64,000 nucleotides of DNA from assembly GCF_014596565.1 (NCBI RefSeq), contig NZ_NOIN01000006.1, forward strand, positions 310,001 through 374,000, written 5' to 3'. Shown here piece by piece: positions 1 to 8,938 of the stretch (positions are counted from its first letter, which is position 1; each line of letters begins with the position of its first letter). Made by a program: the position numbers and the translations under genes. The stretch comes from Pseudomonas sp. PSB18. GTDB lineage: Bacteria > Pseudomonadota > Gammaproteobacteria > Pseudomonadales > Pseudomonadaceae. The notes beneath the pieces are model-generated. The model made no database searches, was not told where the DNA came from, and saw only the letters and a list, made by a program, of their open reading frames with translations.

Positions 1-336
1 GAACCCTTGGACCCGTCCACCAGCCGCGCGCCCTGGCGCATCTACAACATCGGCGGGCAGCACCCGGTGGCCCTGCGGACCTACGTCGCGTTGCTGGAAA
101 AACACCTGGGGCTGAGCGCCCGTATCGAACTGCTGCCCCTGCAACCGGGGGATGTGCTCAACACCTGCGCCGACGCCAGCGACCTGGCACGGGCCACCGG
201 CTTCCAGCCATGCATCGAATTGGACGAAGGCCTGGCCCGCTTCATCGACTGGTTCCTCGATTACTACGCGCTGCCTGCTGCCCGCCCGCCGCTCGCGGCT
301 GAACTTGCAGATGAAACCCAACGGAGGAGTCTATGA
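1..336 (+). CDS. UDP-glucuronate 4-epimerase-like SDR protein, C-terminal part
   Basis: The reading frame is open from the first base, so the gene starts outside the window; the 111 visible residues are the C-terminal part of an extended short-chain dehydrogenase. The stretch YNIGGQHPV, the LLPLQPGDV segment, the ADASDLARATGFQP segment and a final FIDWF-LDYY are the usual C-terminal landmarks of UDP-glucuronate 4-epimerases, which supply UDP-galacturonate for capsule and exopolysaccharide. The catalytic YxxxK and the Rossmann glycine motif are not in view, so the exact substrate is inferred. The stop overlaps the ATG of the next gene (ATGA), which places it as an upstream gene of the polysaccharide operon and suggests the polymer contains a uronic acid. 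Confidence 0.85.
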   Translation, partial: EPLDPSTSRAPWRIYNIGGQHPVALRTYVALLEKHLGLSARIELLPLQPGDVLNTCADASDLARATGFQPCIELDEGLARFIDWFLDYYALPAARPPLAAELADETQRRSL

Positions 337-1076
337 CCCGTCATGAGCAATCCCTTCCGCTCAACACCCCCTGCGACAAGCGTGTCGACCCCGAACACCG
401 CAGGCGCCTGGACGCGGCCATCCACCGGCAAGGTCGTGGCTGGCTGACCGGCCGCGACGGTGGTCGTCCCTGGACCGTCTCGCGGACCAACCGGGTGGTC
501 GCCTGCCTCGGTGCCCTGGTCCTTCTGGTCCTGCTCTGCCCGCTGCTGCTGGGCCTGGCCGTGCTGGTCAAGCGCTCCAGCCCCGGCCCGGTGCTGTTCG
601 TGCAGAAGCGCACCGGCTACCGTGGCCGCGTCTTCGGCATGTATAAGTTCCGCACCATGGTCGCCGATGCCGAGGCCCTCAAGGAGTCGCTGCGCCACCT
701 CAACAAGCACGGTGCCGACGCCATCGACTTCAAGATCGACAACGACCCGCGCATCACCCCCATCGGCCGGTTCCTGCGACGCAGCAGCCTCGACGAACTG
801 CCGAACCTGATCAATGTGGTGACCGGCGACATGCGCCTGGTGGGCCCGCGCCCGACCTCGTTCAACGCCTATCGCTACAAGGACAACCATCTTGTGCGCC
901 TGAGCGTCTACCCCGGCCTGACCGGCCTGTGGCAGATCTCCGGGCGTAGCAATATCGACTTCGACCAGCGCGTGGAACTGGACCTCAGCTACATCGCCGA
1001 GCAGAGCCTGCTGTTGGATTTGAAGATCCTGATGATTACCCCCTTCAAAGTTTTCAGCGGCCACGGAGCGAGTTAA
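333..1076 (+). CDS. Polyprenyl-phosphate hexose-1-phosphate transferase (initiating sugar transferase)
   Basis: This 247-residue protein transfers a sugar-1-phosphate from a nucleotide sugar to undecaprenyl phosphate and so starts the repeat unit at the inner membrane. One hydrophobic segment near residues 50-72 is followed by the bacterial sugar transferase domain: SSPGPVLFVQKRTG, YKFRTM, NDPRITPIGRFLRR, DELPNLINV, GDMRLVGPRP and YPGLTGLWQISGR are all present. It lacks the extra N-terminal membrane helices of WcaJ/WbaP, so it is closer in architecture to short ExoY/PglC-like forms. A GGAGG ribosome site lies 5-6 bases before the ATG and the start overlaps the epimerase stop. The sugar used cannot be read from the sequence. 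Confidence 0.93.
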   Translation: MTRHEQSLPLNTPCDKRVDPEHRRRLDAAIHRQGRGWLTGRDGGRPWTVSRTNRVVACLGALVLLVLLCPLLLGLAVLVKRSSPGPVLFVQKRTGYRGRVFGMYKFRTMVADAEALKESLRHLNKHGADAIDFKIDNDPRITPIGRFLRRSSLDELPNLINVVTGDMRLVGPRPTSFNAYRYKDNHLVRLSVYPGLTGLWQISGRSNIDFDQRVELDLSYIAEQSLLLDLKILMITPFKVFSGHGAS

Positions 1077-1721
1077 ATGGACGGTTCAACGAATATCCTG
1101 ACGATCGCAAGCCCGAGCGAGACCAACCTGACCTCGACCGTGCTCGACCCTTCCCTGCGGATCCTGCTTCTGACGTCCGCCAACACCGGTACCGGGACCA
1201 GCACCAGTGCCATGGCACTGGCCGCCCAACTGGCACAGATGAGCAGCGGCCGTGTCTTGCTGGTGGACGCCAGCCAGTCACCGCGCAACCTCAGCCAGCA
1301 ACTGGGGCTGCAGAAAGAGCGCGGCTTCAGCGACCTGCTGTTCAACCACCTCACCCCGCCCCTGTTGCAGGACTGCGTGGTGCAAACCTCCAGCCTGCCC
1401 TTCGACGTCCTGCCCATCGGCCGCCTGGGGCGCAATGCCGAACGGCTCAATCCCGAACAACTGCGACATCTGTTCAGGCACCTGGCCGCGCAGTACCGCT
1501 TCGTGGTGATCGACGCCGACGCCGTGTATGCGGCCTCCGACACCCTGGTCATGAGCGCTCAGGTGGATGGCGTGGTACTGGTGGTGCGCGGCGAGGACAC
1601 CCGCTGGGAAGTGGCCCAGGCCACCCGCCAGCGCCTGGCCCAGGCCGGCGCGAAAGTGGTGGGCAGCGTGTTCAACCGGCGCAAGTACTACATGCCCAAA
1701 TGGCTCTACAACAACCTGTAA
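1077..1721 (+). CDS. CpsD/CapB-like P-loop protein with degenerate P-loop
   Basis: This 214-residue protein has the MinD/BY-kinase fold of the cytoplasmic partner of Wzz proteins (CpsD, CapB, EpsG). A core strand RILLLTSAN leads into a loop, residues 36-43 (NTGTGTST), where the usual lysine of GxGKT/S is Thr41. VLLVDAS at about residues 59-65 matches Walker A', and FVVIDADAV is a modified Walker B. The C-terminus carries three tyrosines (RRKYYMPKWLYNNL), as in BY-kinase tails. The family normally phosphorylates itself and controls chain length. Loss of the P-loop lysine suggests weak or absent kinase activity here and perhaps a structural role. It starts directly after the previous stop (TAAATG). 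Confidence 0.85.
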   Translation: MDGSTNILTIASPSETNLTSTVLDPSLRILLLTSANTGTGTSTSAMALAAQLAQMSSGRVLLVDASQSPRNLSQQLGLQKERGFSDLLFNHLTPPLLQDCVVQTSSLPFDVLPIGRLGRNAERLNPEQLRHLFRHLAAQYRFVVIDADAVYAASDTLVMSAQVDGVVLVVRGEDTRWEVAQATRQRLAQAGAKVVGSVFNRRKYYMPKWLYNNL

Positions 1722-1741
1722 GCGTGCAGAAGGATGACGAG

Positions 1742-2767
1742 ATGAACGCCAAAATGCTTGTCCTGCTGTTGCTGCCGCTTGCCGGCTGCTCCAGCACCAG
1801 CGATACCCGCTCGATGCCGGTGCAGATCCTCACGGCCGCACCGGCCAACGCCCAGGCCACCGACATGCCCAAAGTCGAACAGACCCTGCGGCCCCAGGAT
1901 GTGCTCGATGTGATCTTTCACATCGGCATCACCAGTCCCCAGGCTTATCGCGTGCAGCCGGGCGACCAGGTGGCTCTGAACTTCACTGCCGCCAGCCAGC
2001 TCAACGGCACGCAACTGGTCATGCCCGACGGCAGCATCGAACTGCCGGGGGCCAATACGTCGGTGAAAGTCGCCGGCATGACCACCGACGAAGCGCGCCT
2101 GGCGGTGCAACGGGCCTACGACCAGAAAATGCTGTTCCAGCCCAATCGCAACCAGTTGACGGTGCTGGTGACCAGTCCGCTGTCCAACGAGACGAACCTG
2201 CGCAACACCTTGATTCACCCGGCCACCGGCATGAGCCGGGAAATCATCGTGGGCCGGGATGGCTACGCCAGCTTCCCGGAAATCGGCTCGGTACCGTTGC
2301 AAGGGATGACTGTCACCCAGTTGGAGACCTTCCTCAACGAGCGCTACGCCCAACTGCCCGGCCACATGACCGTGGACGTGCTACTCAAGTCCACCGCCGG
2401 TAATGAAATCTATGTCCTCGGCGAAGTGGCCCAACCCGGTTCCTACCCGATCCGTCGGCCGATCTCCGTGCTCGAGGCACTGACCCTGGCCCGAGGCACG
2501 AACGTCAAGGCACGGCTCGACTCGGTGGTGATCATGCGTCGCAACGGCAATCAGGTCGAAGCCCGTCACTACGACGTGGAAAAAGCCCTGAGCGGCGATG
2601 CCTCGCAAATTGCCTACCTGCAGCCGGAAGACATGCTCTTCGTGCCCAAGACCAAGCTTGCCAGCGCTGGCGAACTCGCCAGGCAGCTGGCTGACGTGGT
2701 GCTGTTCCAGGGCGTGGGGGTCAGCTTCGGCTACCGCCTCGACAACAAAAGCAGCAACAGCAACTGA
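1742..2767 (+). CDS. Wza-like polysaccharide export outer-membrane lipoprotein
   Basis: This 341-residue protein forms the outer-membrane channel for the polymer. The N-terminus, MNAKMLVLLLLPLAGC, is a lipoprotein signal with lipobox LAGC and lipidated Cys16. The polysaccharide export domain follows (YRVQPGDQVALNF, then GxIELPG-like repeats), then SLBB-type modules (IYVLGEVAQPGSYPI) and a C-terminal stretch ending in FGYRLDNKSS. A longer frame opens at 1700 inside the previous gene, but the ATG at 1742 has an AGAAGGA site 8 bases upstream and gives the signal peptide, so 1742 is preferred. It lies between the CpsD-like and Wzz-like genes, the normal order for export modules. Confidence 0.93.
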   Translation: MNAKMLVLLLLPLAGCSSTSDTRSMPVQILTAAPANAQATDMPKVEQTLRPQDVLDVIFHIGITSPQAYRVQPGDQVALNFTAASQLNGTQLVMPDGSIELPGANTSVKVAGMTTDEARLAVQRAYDQKMLFQPNRNQLTVLVTSPLSNETNLRNTLIHPATGMSREIIVGRDGYASFPEIGSVPLQGMTVTQLETFLNERYAQLPGHMTVDVLLKSTAGNEIYVLGEVAQPGSYPIRRPISVLEALTLARGTNVKARLDSVVIMRRNGNQVEARHYDVEKALSGDASQIAYLQPEDMLFVPKTKLASAGELARQLADVVLFQGVGVSFGYRLDNKSSNSN

Positions 2768-2782
2768 GCCAGGTGATCGATC

Positions 2783-4375
2783 ATGAGTCCCAAGGAAAAC
2801 TACCTGCATGAGTTCTTCAGGATCTTCTTCGCCAACAAGCAGTGGGTGAAGCGCATCTTCCTGATCTTCGCCGTGATTGCCCTGGCGCTGCCATTGATGC
2901 TCAAACAGAGTTTCGATATCACCGCCCAGGTGATCGTACAGTCGAAAAAACTCTCCCAAGGCGATGCCACCACGTCGTTGAACCAGGAAAACGCCACCTT
3001 CGTTCCACCCACCCTGGCGGACATGGAAACCGAGAGCAATATCCTGCGTTCGCCAGCGCTGATCCGGCAGACCATCAGCACCCTGCGCGACCAGGGCGAG
3101 TACAACCCCAGCCCCGGCATCTTCAATAAATGGGTGAACGAACCGTTCAAGCGCTACGTCACCACGCCGCTGCGTGAGTACGTGATCAACCCGCTGCGCG
3201 ATGGCCTGGGACTGGAGGTCGATCCGGTGCGCGACACCGTGCTCGATACGCTGACTGACGAAGCCGTCGGAAACCTCAAGATCGAGACCCTACCCGGCTC
3301 CAACGTCATCTCCATCGTCTACAGCTTCGGTGATCCGCAGCAAGGCACCCGGTTCGTGGCGCAACTGCTGCAGAACTACCTCTCCGGTCGCCAGGAGCTG
3401 CAATCGATCGAGTTGCCGCAGGCCTTCTATGAGCAGAAGAAAAGCCAATACCAGAGTCGCCTCGACGGCCTGGAAGGTACCCGGCTGGCCTTGCTTGAAG
3501 GCGTCGGTTCGGCTGATCCCAAGGAAGAAATCACCTTCCGCCTGAACGCCATCAACACTGAAGAGCAGGCCCTGAACCTGTATCAGGATCGCCTGTTGCA
3601 AAGCCAACGCTGGCTCGACTATCTCAAGACCAGTCTGGCGGCGGCGAACAGCTCGCGGTTCAACGATTACACCTTCCCCTTCACCTTCACCACCACCGTG
3701 GACAACATCGCCTTCGAAGACCGGGAGATCAAACAGTTGGGTGAGCAACTGACCGGCCAGGTCAGCCGCTATATGAATGACCTGGCGATCTTCCAGCCTG
3801 GCAGTGAACCGATGCTGCTGGCCCGGGAACAGATCGTGCGCACCCGCCAGCAATTCCTGAAAGTGGTGAACAACCGGATCCAGGAACGCACCACCGACCT
3901 GGCGGTGGTCAGCTCGGTGATCGATCAGAAGGTCCAACGCATCGCCGCGTTCAAGGGGCGCATCCACCAGTTGCAGGAAACCCAGAGCAAACTGCAGCAG
4001 ATGGATACCGAGATCAACGCCCTGCATGCGGCGTTCTCCACCTACGCCCAACGGTTTGCCGAAGCCAGCACCGCCCGTTCGCTGGACAACGACCTGTCCA
4101 ACGCCCGCGTGCTCAGCCCGCCCTTCGAACCGACCGCCGCGGCCTTCCCCAAGCCGATGCTGATTATCCCGTTCGGCCTGTTCAGCGGTCTGCTGCTGGC
4201 GATTGCCCTGGTCTACGTGCGTGAGTTCTTCGACCATCGCTTCAAGCACCCAGCGCAGATCAGCCGGCAACTGGACGTACCGGTGCTGCTGGTGATCAAC
4301 GAGCAGTCTCCCGACCAGATCAATCCGCACCGCAACTGGAGCCTGCCCAGCCTTGTCCATTGGGTGCGCAATTGA
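2783..4375 (+). CDS. Wzz/GumC-like polysaccharide co-polymerase (chain-length determinant)
   Basis: This 530-residue inner-membrane protein has two transmembrane segments, near residues 24-43 (RIFLIFAVIALALPLML) and 457-480 (PMLIIPFGLFSGLLLAIALV), enclosing a long periplasmic region rich in predicted coiled coil (residues about 200-440). That is the PCP-2 type architecture that sets chain length and links polymerase to the Wza channel. The C-terminal cytoplasmic kinase of fused GumC/ExoP proteins is absent. The kinase-like partner is the separate gene at 1077-1721. The second segment is preceded by a Pro/Phe-rich stretch (PPFEPTAAAFPKP) typical of the Wzz C-terminal motif. Confidence 0.92.
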   Translation: MSPKENYLHEFFRIFFANKQWVKRIFLIFAVIALALPLMLKQSFDITAQVIVQSKKLSQGDATTSLNQENATFVPPTLADMETESNILRSPALIRQTISTLRDQGEYNPSPGIFNKWVNEPFKRYVTTPLREYVINPLRDGLGLEVDPVRDTVLDTLTDEAVGNLKIETLPGSNVISIVYSFGDPQQGTRFVAQLLQNYLSGRQELQSIELPQAFYEQKKSQYQSRLDGLEGTRLALLEGVGSADPKEEITFRLNAINTEEQALNLYQDRLLQSQRWLDYLKTSLAAANSSRFNDYTFPFTFTTTVDNIAFEDREIKQLGEQLTGQVSRYMNDLAIFQPGSEPMLLAREQIVRTRQQFLKVVNNRIQERTTDLAVVSSVIDQKVQRIAAFKGRIHQLQETQSKLQQMDTEINALHAAFSTYAQRFAEASTARSLDNDLSNARVLSPPFEPTAAAFPKPMLIIPFGLFSGLLLAIALVYVREFFDHRFKHPAQISRQLDVPVLLVINEQSPDQINPHRNWSLPSLVHWVRN

Positions 4376-5475
4376 ACGCGCCGTTCGGCCCGTCCCACCG
4401 CAGCAGCCCCCTGCCGATCATTCATTTGCTCGACAGCGGCGGCTTCTACGGGGCCGAGCGGATGCTGCTCGATCATTGCCTGGCGACCCCGGGACAGCAC
4501 CAGGTGCTGTTCCTCGCGGCGCCGCCGACCTTGATCACGCGCTTTCGCCAGGCCGGGGTCGATTGCCATCACTGCGGGAGCTGGGCCGAGCTGTTGCAGC
4601 ACCTGCGCCAACGGCGCAGCGAGCAACCTTTGCTCAACACCCACAACTTCAAGGGGCTGCTGTTCGGCTGGGCCGCAGCCACGTTGCTGCGCCTGCCACT
4701 GGTCATCACCCAGCACGGGTTCACGCCGCGCAGTCCGAAGCAGCGTTTCTACACCTGGCTGAGCCTGCAACTGTGCCGCACGGCGTCGGTCAAGCGCGTG
4801 GTCTGCGTTGCCGAAAGCATCGCGGTGCTGCATCGCCAGGCCAGCGTGCGGGCGGAAAAAGTCGCCGTGATCCCCAACGGTTTGCCGACGCCCACGGCAC
4901 CAGTGGCCCACCGCGACGACGGCCAGCGCTGGCGGGTCGGCTACGTCGGCCGCCTGAGCAGCGAGAAAGGCCCGGACCTGTTCCTCGACGCCATGATCCC
5001 CTTGTGCCAACGGCATCCATCGCTGCACGCGGTGATGCTCGGCGACGGCCCGGAACGCCAGGCCCTGCTCAAGCGCATCAACGATGCCGGGTTGCCCACG
5101 CGCATCGAGCTGCCCGGGTACCAGACCGACATGAATGCCTGGTGGAGTCGCCTCGACGCGTTGGTGATCAGTTCACGCACCGAAGGCACGCCGATGATTC
5201 TGCTCGAGGCCATGCAAGCCGGGGTACCGGTGGTGGCATTCGGCGTTGGCGGTATTCCCGATGTGGTACAGGACCGTCATAACGGTTTGCTCGCCGCCCC
5301 CGCCGACAGCGTCGAACTGGCCCGGCAGGTCGAAACGCTGTTCAGCGAACCACCCCTGGCGCAGATCCTGGCCGATAACGCACGACGCACCCAACAGGAC
5401 CGCTACGACCTGCGCACGCTGGCCGAACGCTGGTCGCAGCTCTACATCCGTACGGCACGGGAGGCTCGTCCATGA
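4372..5475 (+). CDS. Glycosyltransferase family 4 (GT-B fold)
   Basis: This protein of about 367 residues has a GT-B fold. The N-terminal domain contains IIHLLDSGGFYGAERMLL, and the C-terminal nucleotide-sugar domain has VGYVGRLSSEKGPDLFLDA and the EGTPMILLEAMQAGVPVVA box with the paired glutamates of retaining GT4 enzymes. It should add one sugar to the lipid-linked repeat unit on the cytoplasmic face. No ATG lies near the N-terminus. The likely start is a TTG at 4372 that overlaps the preceding TGA (TTGA); another TTG lies at 4360. The ribosome site is weak, consistent with translational coupling. The donor sugar is unknown. Confidence 0.9.
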   Translation: MNAPFGPSHRSSPLPIIHLLDSGGFYGAERMLLDHCLATPGQHQVLFLAAPPTLITRFRQAGVDCHHCGSWAELLQHLRQRRSEQPLLNTHNFKGLLFGWAAATLLRLPLVITQHGFTPRSPKQRFYTWLSLQLCRTASVKRVVCVAESIAVLHRQASVRAEKVAVIPNGLPTPTAPVAHRDDGQRWRVGYVGRLSSEKGPDLFLDAMIPLCQRHPSLHAVMLGDGPERQALLKRINDAGLPTRIELPGYQTDMNAWWSRLDALVISSRTEGTPMILLEAMQAGVPVVAFGVGGIPDVVQDRHNGLLAAPADSVELARQVETLFSEPPLAQILADNARRTQQDRYDLRTLAERWSQLYIRTAREARP

Positions 5476-6842
5476 TTGTCCCACTCTCGATCGTCAGCCT
5501 GCTGGGGCTGGTTTGCCTGGCCTTGCTGGCCAGCCCTTATCCGTTCCTGGCGCCGGGGGCGGTGCTGGGCCTGGTGGGTGTCGCCTTTCTCTATCGCAAA
5601 CCCGGCTGGGGCCTGCTGAGCATCGCTGCGCTGGTCCCGTTCGAAGGGCTGTTCAAGGACAACCCGCTCTCTGGCAGCAAATTCTTCGGCCTGGCACTGG
5701 TGCTGATCCTGATGCTGCAGTTGGCCCTGCACCAGATTCCGGGCACGCGCCTGCGCAGCAATATCTGGCGGCCGCTGATCGGCTTCATGATGCTGTATGG
5801 CCTGAGCCTCTACCTGTCGGACAGCCTGGAACTGTCGATGACCCATTTTCGCGAACTGAGCGTGGGGTTGATCCTGTTCGTCATCACCCTGTTGATCGGC
5901 CGCGAACTGAACCTTGACCTGTTCTGCCGCCTGATGACGCTGAGTGTCTGCACCACCTGCGCGCTGGCGATGTTTTCCGCCAAATACCAGGACCAGGGCC
6001 GCGCCTCGGGCCTGCTGGAAGACCCGAACGCCTTCGCCCTGCTGATCGCCTTTACCATGCCACTGGCGTTGCTGCTGGTGGTACGCGGGCCGAACCTGCT
6101 GCACCGGTTGTTCTGGATGGCTTGTCTGGCGCTGCTGCTGGGTGGCATGACCAAGACTGAATCGCGTTCGGGGCTGGTGGTGCTCCTGCTCAGCCTGGCG
6201 ATCGGGCTTTATCACTATCGCGCGCAACTGCCGCGTGTCCGTCCACGGCACCTGGGGTTCGCCATGCTCGGGCTGGCGCTCCTGATTCCCCTGGCAGTCG
6301 CCGTAATGCCAGCCGGCTACGTCGCACGTATCCAGTCGTTGAGCATCCTCAGCGCCGGCGTCAATGCCTACAAGGATGAATCCCTCGGCCGGCGTGCTTC
6401 GTACATCGTGGTGGGCAGTCAGATGATCCGCGAAAACCCGATACTCGGCACCGGCCCCGGCACCTTCCCGTTGCACTATGCGCCCACCGGCTACGCCAAG
6501 GCGTTCTCGGCCAATCGCAAGCTGGGGGATCTGTATCGCCGGGCCCATAACACCTACCTGGAAATCTTCAGTGAAATCGGCATTCCGGGCGGGCTGATGT
6601 TTGTCGGCATGCTGGGCCTGGGTTTGTACAACCTGCTGCAGGCCCGCCGGCTCTGGCTCGAACGCCGGGACTGGGCGCAGGCGGATCTGCTGACGCACCT
6701 GGGCATGAGTTTCCTTTCGCTGATGCTGTTCCTGACGTTCCTCAGCGCGCCGAACCATAAATTGCTGTGGATCATGCTCGCCTTGACCAGTGTGTTGCGC
6801 TACGAGGCCGAACAGGCCCCTTCCCAGGAGGCGCGCCCATGA
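5472..6842 (+). CDS. Wzy/WaaL-family polysaccharide polymerase
   Basis: This 456-residue integral membrane protein has about ten to twelve hydrophobic segments. The Wzy_C/O-antigen ligase signature lies in a large periplasmic loop around residues 290-370, with RRASYIVVGSQMIRENPILGTGPGTF followed by AHNTYLEIFSEIGIPG. Within an operon that also carries Wzx, Wza and Wzz partners, polymerisation of lipid-linked repeat units is the most likely role. A ligase role cannot be excluded from sequence alone. The start overlaps the GT4 stop (ATGA). Confidence 0.9.
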   Translation: MIVPLSIVSLLGLVCLALLASPYPFLAPGAVLGLVGVAFLYRKPGWGLLSIAALVPFEGLFKDNPLSGSKFFGLALVLILMLQLALHQIPGTRLRSNIWRPLIGFMMLYGLSLYLSDSLELSMTHFRELSVGLILFVITLLIGRELNLDLFCRLMTLSVCTTCALAMFSAKYQDQGRASGLLEDPNAFALLIAFTMPLALLLVVRGPNLLHRLFWMACLALLLGGMTKTESRSGLVVLLLSLAIGLYHYRAQLPRVRPRHLGFAMLGLALLIPLAVAVMPAGYVARIQSLSILSAGVNAYKDESLGRRASYIVVGSQMIRENPILGTGPGTFPLHYAPTGYAKAFSANRKLGDLYRRAHNTYLEIFSEIGIPGGLMFVGMLGLGLYNLLQARRLWLERRDWAQADLLTHLGMSFLSLMLFLTFLSAPNHKLLWIMLALTSVLRYEAEQAPSQEARP

Positions 6843-7798
6843 ACCGGGTCAGCATCGTGATCCCGATGTACAACGAGGCCCGGCACATCGGCCGTACCTT
6901 GCTGGCGGCCCAGGAAGCCGCCCGTCAGGCGCAGCTGGAGTGCGAACTGATCGTGGTGGACAACGGCTCCGACGACCACGGCCCGCGCATCGCCAACGAA
7001 CTGGGCGCGCGGGTGCTGCTCGTGCCCGGGGCGCACATCGGAGCCCTGCGCAACCGCGGCGCGGCGGTGGCTCACGGCGAGTGGCTGGCGTTCATCGACG
7101 CCGACATCGAGATGCCGGCCAACTGGCTCAAGCTGCTACTGGAACTGGAGGGTCACCAGGGCGACGTACTGGGCCTGGACCTCGACACGCCCCGCCAGGC
7201 ACCTTGGTTCGCCGAAGCCTGGCAGCGCCGCAGCCAGCGTCCCGGAGCCCATCGCCTGCATCGGGTGCAGTGGCTGCCCAGCGCCAACCTGTTGATGCGT
7301 CGCTCGTGGTTCGAACGGGTCGGCGGTTTCGACGAAACCCTGCGCACCGGCGAGGACAAGGACTTCTCCTTGCGCCTGCGGCAGATCGACGCGCAACTGT
7401 TGCTGGTCAACGAATGCGTGGCCTTGCATTGGGGTTACGAAGGCAGTTGGCGCGAGTGGATGAGCAAGGAACTGTGGCGCCAGGGCAGTCATCTGCAATT
7501 GCTGCGCAGCCACGGTCCGAGCTTGCGTCTGTTGCGTTTCCCGGCGCTGTCCGTCGCGGCCTGGGGGTTGGATTTGCTGGCGCTGGTCGCCTTGCTCCAG
7601 GGTCAGTTGCGCCTGGCGCTGATGCTGTTGCTGATCACCTCGCTCCCGCCGCTGTTCCTCAGCCTGCGCCAGAGCCGCCGCGACCCGCGCTTGACCTTGC
7701 AACTGTGGGCCTTGCACGGGGTGCGTCTGCATCTGACCGGTGCCGCGTTGCTGCTCAACCTCTGTCATTGGAACGTCAGGAGACCTGCCCGTGGCTGA
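6839..7798 (+). CDS. Glycosyltransferase family 2
   Basis: This 319-residue protein begins MNRVSIVIPMYNEARHIGRT, a GT2 N-terminus, with IVVDNGSDD for nucleotide binding, AFIDADIEMP as the DXD-type metal site and FERVGGFDETLRTGEDKDFSLR as the acceptor/catalytic segment with an ED pair. Two hydrophobic helices near residues 235-290 probably attach it to the inner membrane. The frame opens earlier at 6767, but the ATG at 6839 overlaps the previous stop and has CCCAGGAGG upstream, so it is taken as the start. It probably adds one sugar to the repeat unit. Confidence 0.93.
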   Translation: MNRVSIVIPMYNEARHIGRTLLAAQEAARQAQLECELIVVDNGSDDHGPRIANELGARVLLVPGAHIGALRNRGAAVAHGEWLAFIDADIEMPANWLKLLLELEGHQGDVLGLDLDTPRQAPWFAEAWQRRSQRPGAHRLHRVQWLPSANLLMRRSWFERVGGFDETLRTGEDKDFSLRLRQIDAQLLLVNECVALHWGYEGSWREWMSKELWRQGSHLQLLRSHGPSLRLLRFPALSVAAWGLDLLALVALLQGQLRLALMLLLITSLPPLFLSLRQSRRDPRLTLQLWALHGVRLHLTGAALLLNLCHWNVRRPARG

Positions 7799-8927
7799 AT
7801 TCATTTATTGGACCTGCCTGTTGCTGCCGGTGTATGCCTACCTCGGTTACCCGCTGATACTGAGCCTGCTGATACCGCTGTTTCCGGTCCGGCGTTACGG
7901 CAAGGCACTGCCGATGGACATCAGCATCGTCATCGCCGCCCACAACGAAGCACGACACATCGAAGACAAACTGCGCACCTTGCTCGCCCAGGATTATCAG
8001 GCGCGCTCGCTGCAGATCATCCTCGCCAGCGACGGCTCCAGCGACGACACAGTGATCTGCGCGCGCAAGGTGATCGACCCGCGCATCACGGTGCTCGACC
8101 TGCCCCGCCAGGGCAAGGCCGCGGCCCTCAATACCGGCGTAGCCCACAGCAGCGGCGAGATCCTGGTCTTTACCGACGCCGATAACCAATGGAGCCACGA
8201 CACCCTCGGCCATTTGCTCGCCCCGCTGGGTGATCCGGAGGTCGGCGCCTGTGCCGGACACATGGAAATCCCCGTGCCGGGCAAGGGCCTGAGCCTGGGC
8301 GACAGCCTGTATCGGCACTACGAGGGCTGGCTGCGGCGGGTGGAAAGCCGCACCGACTGCATGGTTTCGGCCGATGGCGCGCTGCTGGCCCTGCGCCGGG
8401 AGCTGTTCGAGCCGATCCCGGCCCAGGTCAACGATGATTTCTTCCTCAGCACCTGCGCACCGGCCGCCGGCAAATCCATCGTCTATGTGCCGAAGGCCCG
8501 GGTGATCGACCAAGGGGTGGACGAGGCCGACAAGCAGTTTCGTCGGCGCCAGCGGGTCACCGTCGGTGGCTTGCAAAGCCTGGCCCAGCGCCGGGCACTG
8601 CTCAATCCGCTGCGGCATGGCCTGTACGCCATCGGCCTGATCAGCCACAAGCTGATCCGCCGCCTGGCGCCGGTGTTGCTGCTGCCGCTGCTGCTCAGCA
8701 ACCTCTGGTTGTGGAGCGATCAGGGCTTCTATCGCCTGAGCCTGGCAGCCCAAGTGCTCGGCTACGCCATGGCACTGCTTGGCCTGCTGGACATGCACCA
8801 CCGCTTGCCCCGGCCCTTTCGCCTGGCGGCGTTCGTGCTGGTGACGCTCGCGGGCATGAGCATCGGCCTGTGGCAGTTCCTGCGGGGCCGGCGCTACAGC
8901 CAATGGAATCCCGAGCAGAACCGCTGA
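7791..8927 (+). CDS. Membrane glycosyltransferase family 2
   Basis: This protein of about 378 residues starts at a GTG that overlaps the previous gene by 8 bases and has CAGGAGA seven bases upstream. It has an N-terminal membrane helix (FIYWTCLLLPVYAYLGYPLI), then the GT2 core: MDISIVIAAHNEARHIEDK, ILASDGSSDDT, VFTDADNQW (metal site), VSADGALLALRR, and RRRQRVTVGG in the position of a QxxRW-like motif. Three C-terminal membrane helices follow. The layout resembles processive or membrane-integrated GT2 enzymes, but in a Wzy operon it more likely adds a single residue. The substrate is unknown. Confidence 0.92.
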   Translation: MAEFIYWTCLLLPVYAYLGYPLILSLLIPLFPVRRYGKALPMDISIVIAAHNEARHIEDKLRTLLAQDYQARSLQIILASDGSSDDTVICARKVIDPRITVLDLPRQGKAAALNTGVAHSSGEILVFTDADNQWSHDTLGHLLAPLGDPEVGACAGHMEIPVPGKGLSLGDSLYRHYEGWLRRVESRTDCMVSADGALLALRRELFEPIPAQVNDDFFLSTCAPAAGKSIVYVPKARVIDQGVDEADKQFRRRQRVTVGGLQSLAQRRALLNPLRHGLYAIGLISHKLIRRLAPVLLLPLLLSNLWLWSDQGFYRLSLAAQVLGYAMALLGLLDMHHRLPRPFRLAAFVLVTLAGMSIGLWQFLRGRRYSQWNPEQNR

Positions 8928-8938
8928 GGAGCTGGCGA

